Assembly (NCBI GenBank): GCA_036732565.1
Contig: DAINCF010000052.1
Coordinates: forward strand, 1 to 20,726
Reading direction: 5' to 3'
DNA: 20,726 nucleotides
From: JAIVJN01 sp036732565
Lineage (GTDB): Bacteria > Acidobacteriota > Vicinamibacteria > Vicinamibacterales > UBA2999
Positions 14,594-20,726 of this stretch are shown here, piece after piece. The notes beneath the pieces were generated by a model. That model was not told the origin of the DNA and ran no database searches. It saw only the letters and a program-made list of their open reading frames with translations. The stretch's first letter is position 1; each line of letters starts with the position of its first letter. The translations under genes and the position numbers were made by a program.

Positions 14594-15172
14594 GTGCGCG
14601 AGTACGATCTCATTGCCGACTGGTATTGGACTGATCGCGGCCGGACCGTCGGCGTCACGGAGGCGCTCGCGGTCGCCGCCACGCTTCGCGCTGGCTCGCG
14701 CATTCTGGACCTTGGCTGCGGCAACGGCGTGCCGATTACCGAAGCCCTCGTGAAAGCCGACCGTCGGGTTGTTGGGCTCGACAGCTCAATGGGAATGCTC
14801 GCGCATTTCCGCGACAATGTGTCCGGCATCCCTGTCGTGCGCGCCGACGCTCGCCAGTGTCCGTTCGTGAACAGCGGCTTCGACGCGGCAATTTCCTGGG
14901 GCATGATGTTTCACCTCCGGCGCGGCGATCAGGCGGCAGTATTCGCCAGCGTGTCGCGCGTGCTGAAATCTGGCGCGCCGTTTCTATTCACAGGCGCCGA
15001 AATCGATCGCGCCGACGACGACGGTATCACCGGCACGATGAACGGCGTGACGTTTCATTACTACGCTGTGCCCAGCTATCGAACGCTGCTTGCGGAGCAC
15101 GGCTTCACCCTCGTTGACGTTCACGATGATCCGGGTGTGAGTACGTACTTTCTCGCCCACAAGTGGCGTTGA
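14594..15172 (+). CDS. Class I SAM-dependent methyltransferase
   Basis: This encodes 192 residues from GTG 14594. No good Shine-Dalgarno precedes it, and the in-frame ATG at 14573 is cut off by a TAG (ATG CTG TAG), so GTG is the first usable start. The following MREYDLIADWYWTDRG is the normal family opening. Motif I is ILDLGCGNGVPIT (37-49), motif II VVGLDSS (59-65, acidic D63 for the SAM ribose), and motif IV region FDAAISWGMMFHLRRGDQAA. VLKSGAPFLFTGAEI is motif VI-like. The tail PSYRTLLAEHGFTLVDVHDD is typical of methyltransferase type-11/25 proteins. The substrate is a small molecule, unidentified. It is cytoplasmic and complete. It sits alone between two fossil-bearing spacers. Confidence 0.92.
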   Translation: MREYDLIADWYWTDRGRTVGVTEALAVAATLRAGSRILDLGCGNGVPITEALVKADRRVVGLDSSMGMLAHFRDNVSGIPVVRADARQCPFVNSGFDAAISWGMMFHLRRGDQAAVFASVSRVLKSGAPFLFTGAEIDRADDDGITGTMNGVTFHYYAVPSYRTLLAEHGFTLVDVHDDPGVSTYFLAHKWR

Positions 15173-15274
15173 GACGAAGGGAGTAGCTCGAGTACGCTAC
15201 CAGTAACGCCGATCCGGCGACGTGATGGTGGCACGCGCCAGGTTCGTCGGCAGATGGCGACTAAGTAGGAGCAG

Positions 15275-15403
15275 TTGGGACCTCCGATCAGGGACTCGCC
15301 GCGTCCGCGCTACGGGGCCGGGCCGCCGCCGTACACGGCCGTTGAGGTCGCGTTCCAGAATGCTGTCGACCACGTTCAGCTTGCGGGCACCCTGACGGTT
15401 GTA
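15275..15403 (+). pseudogene. N-terminal fossil of an alpha/beta hydrolase
   Basis: One frame reads RPRYGAGPPPYTAVEVAFQN then AVDHVQLAGTLTVV. This is the opening found in secreted alpha/beta hydrolases (RPQ.P..PYxxEEVxFxNxxxGVxLAGTLTLP). It is preceded immediately by an in-frame TAG and has no ATG. It loses similarity right after LTVV, where the catalytic domain should begin. No nucleophile elbow follows. It lies in the 329-bp gap between the methyltransferase and the next hydrolase, and I see no other gene in that gap. Confidence 0.45.
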
Positions 15404-15451
15404 TTCTCCAGTCGCACCTCCAATGCGTCGGCCGCGCTCGGGCAGCCGAGT

Positions 15452-15473
15452 TATACTAATGTAGCAATACAAT
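15452..15473 (+). promoter_or_regulatory. AT-rich promoter-like island with imperfect dyad
   Basis: TATACT (15452-15457) and TACAAT (15468-15473) each match the -10 consensus at 5/6, in an AT-rich patch unlike the GC-rich surroundings, about 30-50 bp before the hydrolase ATG. No good -35 is visible. TACTA-ATG-TAGCA (15454-15466) is a near-palindrome that a BlaI- or PadR-like repressor could use. Confidence 0.35.
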
Positions 15474-15501
15474 AGATAAAGTTCGTCACGGGGAGGGAAG
15501 C

Positions 15502-16578
15502 ATGCACCGCTATCGCCCGTCCCAGCCGCCGCCATCTTGCTCGCCAACGACCCCGCGTAAGCCCCTGCGAACAAGGCTGGTGTTGGTTGCGGCAGGGTTG
15601 GTGACGGCACAAGTCCTCGCCGCGCCTCAGGCTTCGCAGTCCGCCTCACCATGGCGCGATCCCTCGCCGCACCAGGTTCGGTGGATCACGGTCGATTCGT
15701 CAGTTCGACTGGAAGTACTGGATTGGGGCGGATCAGGCACGCCGCTCGTCCTGCTCGGATGTTACCTTTCCGCGCATTCGTACGATGAGTTCGCACCGAA
15801 GCTGACGAATCACTTCCGTGTATACGGCATTACGCGACGAGGGATCGGCGCGTCCGATAAACCGGCGACCGGGTATGCCGTGCAGCGGTCCGCGGACGAT
15901 GTGCTCGAGGTGCTCGACTCCCTCAAGGCTCGGAAATCTCTTCTGGTCGGCAATTCGTGCGGCGGGCAGATCCTGACAATGTTTGCGTCGCAGCATTCCG
16001 ACCGTCTGAGCGGGCTCGTCTATCTCGACGGAGCGGGCGACCCGACGACTCCCGCGTATGACCCGCCGATGCCGGATCCAACAACGCTGCCGCGCCCGCT
16101 CAAACCGGCACCGCCGCCCGACCGCAGCTCGTTCAAAGCGTTCACGCAACGACCCGATCTGAAAGTCAAATTTCCTGAAGCTGAATGGCGTCAACAGTTC
16201 GCCGAGAATCCAGACGGCTCGGTCGGCGAATCGCTCATGAATCTCGAGATTCGCCGGGCGATCACGATCGATGCGAGGATCAAGCCGAATTTTGCCGGCA
16301 TAGGGGTGCCGGTGCTGGCGATGTACCAAGCGCAAGGCCCGTTCGAGGACGTGGCCGCCGAGTTCGATATCCGCAACGAGCAGGAGCGTGCCGCGCTTCG
16401 CCAGCAGTACGCGGCCACGCGCGCCATGTACACACGATGGCAGCAGGATCTTCGCGCTGCCATCCCAACGGTTCGAATCGTCGAACTGCCCGGCGCGAAT
16501 ATCTACATGTTCCTGTCAAATGAGGCTGACGTGCTGCGGGAGATACGAGCATTCGCGGCTACATTGACCGATCGATAG
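15502..16578 (+). CDS. Exported alpha/beta hydrolase lacking the catalytic histidine
   Basis: This encodes 358 residues from ATG 15502, with a purine-rich ribosome site (GGGAGGGAAG, 15491-15500). The N-terminus has a long basic stretch then a hydrophobic segment, about 25-41 (RLVLVAAGLVTAQVLAAP), so export or membrane anchoring is likely. Fold motifs: LEVLDWGGSGTPLVLL (70-85), FRVYGITRRGIGASDKP (105-121), and nucleophile elbow LLVGNSCGGQ with Ser 152. The usual C-terminal His motif (GANHxxFLSNEADV) reads GANIYMFLSNEADV. Codon ATC gives Ile 334 in place of His, two base changes from CAC, while the flanking residues are kept. It may therefore be inactive as an esterase, or use another residue. 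It is convergent with the ADOP permease. Confidence 0.88.
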   Translation: MHRYRPSQPPPSCSPTTPRKPLRTRLVLVAAGLVTAQVLAAPQASQSASPWRDPSPHQVRWITVDSSVRLEVLDWGGSGTPLVLLGCYLSAHSYDEFAPKLTNHFRVYGITRRGIGASDKPATGYAVQRSADDVLEVLDSLKARKSLLVGNSCGGQILTMFASQHSDRLSGLVYLDGAGDPTTPAYDPPMPDPTTLPRPLKPAPPPDRSSFKAFTQRPDLKVKFPEAEWRQQFAENPDGSVGESLMNLEIRRAITIDARIKPNFAGIGVPVLAMYQAQGPFEDVAAEFDIRNEQERAALRQQYAATRAMYTRWQQDLRAAIPTVRIVELPGANIYMFLSNEADVLREIRAFAATLTDR

Positions 16579-16594
16579 AGCGCGGCCATCCCAT

Positions 16595-16624
16595 CCCGAG
16601 CTCCACACCGGTGCGGAGCTCGGG
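16595..16624. terminator. Strong hairpin between convergent genes
   Basis: CCCGAGCTCC (16595-16604) pairs perfectly with GGAGCTCGGG (16615-16624). The loop itself contains the palindrome CACCGGTG. The stem lies just after the hydrolase stop and before the permease stop, so it can serve both directions. No T-tract follows on either strand. Confidence 0.55.
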
Positions 16625-16740
16625 GCATACCATCGGCCGCTCGGGCGTCGCTCACTGAAGCCTCACGCAATGAGGGCAAGCGGTTCCTCGTGATAAACGC
16701 CGATCTGATTCCCGAATTCCTCAACCTCCATCCAGGCCGG

Positions 16741-19179
16741 TCAATCGCTTCGGAGCATTACGACCGCATCGATGCGTGTGGCGCGGCGCATGGGCAGGTA
16801 CGAGGCAAACGCGGCTGCGGCCACTAGCAGTAACGCGACGCCGAGCAGGGTCGAGGCGTCCAGTAGATGAACGTCGAAGAGCAGGCCACGCACGAGGCGA
16901 GCGGCAGCCGCCGCCCCAACGAGTCCGATTGCGGCGCCGAGTCCGGCCAGCCACAGGCCCTCGCCGAGCACGAGGCGCCGTACATGTGAGCCGGTCGCAC
17001 CGAGAGCCACACGGATCCCGATTTCTCGCTCACGCTGGCGCACGTACGCCGCCATGACCGCATACAGCCCAATCGCTGCCAGCAGCAAGGCGACTGTGCC
17101 GAAGATCCCGATGAGGAAGGCGTTGAACCGGGGTCGCGCCAGCGGGGCGTCCAGCATGTTGGTAAACGGCGCGACACGCATGACCAGCACGTCCGGGTCG
17201 ACGGTGCGCACGCGCTCACGTGCGATCGACGTCAGCAGGTCGAGCGGCGCGCCCGTCCGCAGCACCAGCATCCGCGCGACGTCGAGAAACTGGGCCGCCG
17301 GCAGATAGAGCGTCGCGTGTGGTTCAACAAGATCTTTGTAGCGTGTCGAAGCGGCGACACCGACAACCGTGAGCCAGTCGCTTCGCGAGTCAGCACCGCC
17401 CATCTTGAGACGCTTGCCGATCGGCTCTTTACCGGGCCACGTGCGCGCCGCGACATCCTCGCTCACAATGGCGACATTGATGGCGCCCGCTCGATCCTCA
17501 ATCGTGAACGAACGGCCCCGCACGACCGTTATTCCGAAAGTCGCGAAGTAGTTCTGATGAACGGACTCGAGATTGAGCGACGGATTGGTGGCGGCGCGCT
17601 CGGCGGTCTGTCCTTCAGCCGCGAATCTCGGCACCTTCCAGCCGCCGGTGCCAGAGAATGGCGGCACGTTCACGGGCGTCGCCGCATCAATCGCGGGCGC
17701 GGCTTCGAGCTGTGCGACGACCGCGTCGAGGAACTGCGCATGCCGCGTGCGGTCGGCGTACTTCGCTTGAGGCAACGACAGCTCGACAAACACGAGGCGG
17801 TCGACAGCGATGCCCATATCAACGGACTGTAGATGCAAGAGGCTGCGCGTCAGCAGACCTGCCGCGGTGACGACGGTGACCGCGAGCGCCACCTGCGCCA
17901 CGACGAGTGCCAGGCGACCACGTCGCGCGGTTGGGCCCGTGACGCCACGCCCGCCGCTTCGCAGATGCGACACGAGATCGAGACGCGCCGCCGATAGCGC
18001 TGGGGCGAGCCCAGACACTAACGCCGTCACGAACACCACACCGACCGTGAAGGCGAGGACCGTGGCATCGACGCGCACCGATTCGACACGCGGTAGTCCA
18101 TCGGGGATGAGGGTCATCAACGCCTGCAGACTTCGCCACGCGACTGCAAGCCCCAGGAACCCCGCGGCGATCGACAACACCAGGCTTTCGGCCAAGACTT
18201 GGCGCACAAGTCTGCTCCGATCCGCTCCGAGCGCCGCCCGTACCGCCAGCTCCTCTCGGCGCGCTTCGCCGCGCATCAGCAGGAGGTTGGCCACATTCGC
18301 GCTGGCGATGAGCAGCACGAAGCCGACCGCGCTAAAGAGTACGAGCATGGCCGTCCGTACGTCGCCAACGACCACGTCCTCGAACGAGCGGACCACCGGA
18401 GTGAGGCCCGGCGGGACATTGCGCGGCGCATCCACTTCCAGGCGCTGTGTCAGCGCGGTCAGCTCGCTCGCCGCTTGCTGAATGGTCACGCCAGGCCGCA
18501 GTCTCGCAATGAGATCGACCTCCCGTCGCGCCCCACCACCAATGCTCTCTCTGCTCGACGCGGACCGCGTCGTCCGCCACATCTCGACGCCGCGTGGGTA
18601 GCCGAGATCGGTCGGCACCACGCCGACGATCGTGAACCGTCGGTCGTCAACCCTGATGCTGCGACCGATCACATCGCGAGAGCTGCCATAGCGCCGCTGC
18701 CAGAGCCCGTGGCTGATCACCAGCACCTGCTCGGCTCCGTCGACCTCGTCCGCGCGAGTGAGCGTGCGTCCCAGGAGAGCGTTGACGCCCAGCACGTCAA
18801 AGAAGCTGCCGGTAACCCACGCCCCCGTCACATAGCTCGACACACCGTCCTCTACGATGACCCAACGCGTGACGCCGTTCGACGTTACACCGGCGACGCT
18901 TTCAAGAAGCTGGCTCGCGCGAGCGACTTCCTCAATCTCGGTGTCGCCAAACGGGAAGTGTGCGTAGCCGGACGAACGCAGCTCCTTCCACGCGACAAGG
19001 AGCTCCTCCTGTACGCGCACGGACAGGGGCTGAAGGAGCACGCCCTGAATCAGGGCGAACATCACCGTTGTCCCGGCAATGCCCAGTGCGAGCGTGAGGA
19101 TGGCGGCGGTGGTGAAGGCTTTGGCGTGGCGCAGGCCGCGCCCAGCGAGCCAGAGATCCTGACAGAGATTCTCGAGCAT
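16741..19179 (-). CDS. ADOP-type ABC transporter permease (MacB_PCD + FtsX, duplicated)
   Basis: This encodes 812 residues. ATG 19179 is favoured over 19182 and 19200 because AGGAAGG lies six bases before it. The layout is two tandem halves. Half one has TM1 near 20-42 (TTAAILTLALGIAGTTVMFA), a MacB-type periplasmic domain (about 45-275), and FtsX helices from about 280 to 425 containing ANVANLLLMRGEARREELAVR and ALGADRSRLVRQVL. Half two has a TM near 440-462, a second periplasmic domain (to about 690), and FtsX helices (LLLAAIGLYAVMAAYVRQRE, REIGIRVALGATGSHVRRLV). It ends RRATRIDAVVMLRSD. This is the duplicated orphan permease family expanded in Acidobacteriota. No ATPase or membrane-fusion gene is adjacent, so its motor is presumably elsewhere. 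The substrate is unknown. Confidence 0.95.
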   Translation of the reverse strand: MLENLCQDLWLAGRGLRHAKAFTTAAILTLALGIAGTTVMFALIQGVLLQPLSVRVQEELLVAWKELRSSGYAHFPFGDTEIEEVARASQLLESVAGVTSNGVTRWVIVEDGVSSYVTGAWVTGSFFDVLGVNALLGRTLTRADEVDGAEQVLVISHGLWQRRYGSSRDVIGRSIRVDDRRFTIVGVVPTDLGYPRGVEMWRTTRSASSRESIGGGARREVDLIARLRPGVTIQQAASELTALTQRLEVDAPRNVPPGLTPVVRSFEDVVVGDVRTAMLVLFSAVGFVLLIASANVANLLLMRGEARREELAVRAALGADRSRLVRQVLAESLVLSIAAGFLGLAVAWRSLQALMTLIPDGLPRVESVRVDATVLAFTVGVVFVTALVSGLAPALSAARLDLVSHLRSGGRGVTGPTARRGRLALVVAQVALAVTVVTAAGLLTRSLLHLQSVDMGIAVDRLVFVELSLPQAKYADRTRHAQFLDAVVAQLEAAPAIDAATPVNVPPFSGTGGWKVPRFAAEGQTAERAATNPSLNLESVHQNYFATFGITVVRGRSFTIEDRAGAINVAIVSEDVAARTWPGKEPIGKRLKMGGADSRSDWLTVVGVAASTRYKDLVEPHATLYLPAAQFLDVARMLVLRTGAPLDLLTSIARERVRTVDPDVLVMRVAPFTNMLDAPLARPRFNAFLIGIFGTVALLLAAIGLYAVMAAYVRQREREIGIRVALGATGSHVRRLVLGEGLWLAGLGAAIGLVGAAAAARLVRGLLFDVHLLDASTLLGVALLLVAAAAFASYLPMRRATRIDAVVMLRSD

Positions 19180-19262
19180 CATTTGCCTTCCTACGAGCAT
19201 TTTGGGTCCCGACCCGCCTCGGTGGACAGTCTAGATGCTGCCTTTGGCGACCCTTTCTTGTA

Positions 19263-19307
19263 GCTGTCAATGATAGCCGTGTGTCATGAACAATAGTCCG
19301 TGACAGC
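19263..19307. promoter_or_regulatory. Cluster of TGTCA/TGACA sites upstream of the permease
   Basis: GCTGTCA (19263-19269) and TGACAGC (19301-19307) form a 7-bp inverted repeat. Another TGTCA at 19282-19286 lies between them. The cluster is about 85-130 bp upstream of the permease start and includes a minus-strand TTGACA, so it is a plausible operator/promoter zone. No matching regulator gene is in the window. Confidence 0.35.
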
Positions 19308-19628
19308 GGTAATTACCCTCCTGAGCCTTTACGGGCTGCTCAAGATGTTTGGTGGTCAATGACGACCGGACGACGTGGATGTTCGCGACGAGGCTTCGAA
19401 TAGCGCGAGGCGTGCGGCGATGCGTCGCCTGAGGACCGGGCAGACGAGCACGATGGCCGTGAAGGCGATGCTGGAGACACTCGTACGGTCCCGAAGAGTG
19501 CGTCCTGCGCCAAGGCGTCGAGGCGATCGGTCGGATCTGCGATCAGCATCGAGGATGCCGAGTGCCAGCATGCCGGGATGCTACTTTCGGCTGCCGCTGG
19601 GCGGCGTTGAACGGGGTAGCATGTCGGA
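19308..19628. other. Spacer between permease regulatory region and aminotransferase
   Basis: I see no supportable gene here. A leftward frame of about 71 codons (19356-19571) contains one hydrophobic patch (SSIAFTAIVLVCPVL) but has no ribosome site or family motif. The promoter of the rightward aminotransferase must lie here. Confidence 0.45.
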
Positions 19629-20726
19629 ATGCCAGGGTCTGCCCCGCTCGACATCGATCGCGCGCACTTGATACATCCGCTCCATCACCCGTCCGCCCAC
19701 GCCGGAACGCGGCTCTGGGTCTCGGGGACTGGCGCGGTCATCACCGACTCAACGGGGCGCGATTACCTCGACGGGCTCTCCGGACTGTGGAATGTCAACG
19801 TTGGCCACGGACGACAGGAACTGGCCGACGCGGCGCGGCAGCAGATGTCTACGCTGGCCTTCCACTCTGCCTACGCAGGCGGCAGCAACGAGAAGGCAAT
19901 CGCGCTCGCCGAGCGGCTGAGCCGACTGGCCTACCCGTCCATCAACACGTTCTTCTTTACCAGCGGCGGCGCTGAGGCGTCCGAGACCTCCTTCAAGACC
20001 GCACGCTTCTACTGGAAAGCGCTCGGCAAGCCCGACAAGATCAAGGTGATCTCGCGTCATCGGGCCTACCACGGGCTAACACTGGCCGCGATGAGCGCGA
20101 CCGGCCTGCCGGCATTCTGGCCGATGTTCGAGCCGCGCACGCCCGGCTTCCTGCATATCGATGCGCCGGATCCATACCGGTTCGTCAACACCACACCCCA
20201 CGTCAGCCTCGGTGTCGCCGCGGCCAATGCGCTCGAAGACGCCATCCTGCGCGAAGGCCCGGATACGGTCGCCGCGTTCATCGCCGAGCCGGTCCAGGGG
20301 GCGGGTGGCGTCATCATTCCCCCCTCGGACTACTTCGCCCGCATCCGTGAGATCTGCACGCGCCACGACGTGCTCTTCATTGCCGACGATGTGATCACCG
20401 GCTTCGGCCGTACCGGCCGCTGGTTCGGGCTGGAGCACTACGGCGTCGAACCCGACATCATGCAGTTCGCGAAAGGCATTACGAGCGGTTACGTCCCACT
20501 CGGCGGCATTGGCGTCTCCGACACGGTGCGCGACGTCATCAACAGCGTGCCGCCCGGCAAACGCTGGATGCACGCGTTTACGTACTCTGGACATCCCACG
20601 TGCTGCGCCGTCGCCCTCAGCAACCTGGACATCATCGACCGGGAGCGGCTCGTCGAGCGGTCAGCCGCGGGCGGCGCCCGCCTGCTCGAGAGGCTGCGCA
20701 GGCTGGAAGCGCTGAAGAGCGTCGGG
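19629..20726 (+). CDS. Class III PLP-dependent aminotransferase, partial (C-terminus beyond window)
   Basis: The frame is open for 366 codons from ATG 19629 to the right edge. The other ATG at 19621 is out of frame, and the ribosome site is weak. Motifs: DYLDGLSGLWNVNVGHGRQE (about 47-66), substrate/PLP region FFFTSGGAEASETSFKTARF, SRHRAYHGLTLAAMSATG, and AFIAEPVQGAGGVIIPP. The PLP-pyridine Asp motif is DDVITGFGRTG (D253), where the family usually has DEV. The Schiff-base Lys is in FAKGITSGYVPLGGIGVSD (K282). The sequence is closest in style to omega-amino acid:pyruvate (beta-alanine, putrescine-type) aminotransferases rather than BioA or ArgD, but the amino donor cannot be fixed. Roughly 90-100 residues are missing. 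Confidence 0.92.
   Translation, partial: MPGSAPLDIDRAHLIHPLHHPSAHAGTRLWVSGTGAVITDSTGRDYLDGLSGLWNVNVGHGRQELADAARQQMSTLAFHSAYAGGSNEKAIALAERLSRLAYPSINTFFFTSGGAEASETSFKTARFYWKALGKPDKIKVISRHRAYHGLTLAAMSATGLPAFWPMFEPRTPGFLHIDAPDPYRFVNTTPHVSLGVAAANALEDAILREGPDTVAAFIAEPVQGAGGVIIPPSDYFARIREICTRHDVLFIADDVITGFGRTGRWFGLEHYGVEPDIMQFAKGITSGYVPLGGIGVSDTVRDVINSVPPGKRWMHAFTYSGHPTCCAVALSNLDIIDRERLVERSAAGGARLLERLRRLEALKSVG

Noticed and set aside
15197..15652. Leftward frame of 151 codons
   Set aside because: It has no ribosome site or motif and overlaps the hydrolase N-terminus; the rightward fossil explains part of the stretch better.
18199..19263. Rightward frame of 354 codons
   Set aside because: Antisense to the strongly supported ADOP permease; His/Arg-rich without motifs.

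Overview
This window looks like GC-rich chromosomal DNA from a soil-type Acidobacteriota member, perhaps Vicinamibacteria. Three things support this. There is an 'ADOP'-type ABC permease (two MacB/FtsX modules in one chain, no ATPase beside it). There is a PF07638/TIGR02999-type ECF sigma factor immediately upstream of a Ser/Thr kinase with a C-terminal TPR-like half. Single-gene stress and enzyme families are scattered with long, partly decayed spacers. The taxonomic call is inference from gene content; no rRNA or tRNA gene is present.

Layout. Positions 1-497 (-) hold the N-terminal part of an ECF sigma factor running off the left edge. Divergent from it, 655-1624 (+) encodes a DinB-like protein and a DUF6855-like protein, bridged by a possible 23-codon micro-ORF coupled at both ends. 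Positions 1743-6720 (+) form the most coherent block: ECF sigma factor, membrane Ser/Thr kinase with TPR-like region, then a secreted protein with YadA-like head repeats and an S74-type self-cleaving chaperone domain. Positions 6760-10375 (-) carry a DoxX-like membrane protein, an Asp-nucleophile alpha/beta hydrolase, a DHFR/RibD-C protein and an ArsR-AHSA1 pair. The ArsR gene has a perfect 7-4-7 palindrome over its probable promoter.

Positions 10564-14006 hold a membrane-anchored beta-lactamase-like protein that lacks the SxxK lysine, a two-helix membrane protein, an exported lipocalin-like protein, a FISUMP-domain gene broken by one missing base, and an exported NTF2/DUF4440 protein. Positions 14007-15501 are a gene graveyard around an intact methyltransferase: a 53-codon chimera of an integrase N-terminus and an ADOP-permease tail, flanked by an 11-bp direct repeat, and the N-terminal fossil of an alpha/beta hydrolase. 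Positions 15502-16578 (+) encode an exported alpha/beta hydrolase whose catalytic His is replaced by Ile. It converges, across a strong hairpin, on the ADOP permease (16741-19179, -). The right edge is a class III aminotransferase (+) cut off by the window.

How the genes work together. Only three groupings are supported by the sequence: sigma factor/kinase/surface protein (signalling and output, inferred), ArsR/AHSA1 (known pairing, with a visible operator), and DinB/micro-ORF/DUF6855 (coupled operon). The rest appear to be independent units. I see no CRISPR array, complete insertion sequence, prophage or RNA gene. The candidates for something undescribed are the kinase-linked S74/YadA-head protein, the probable pseudoenzymes and the gene fossils.
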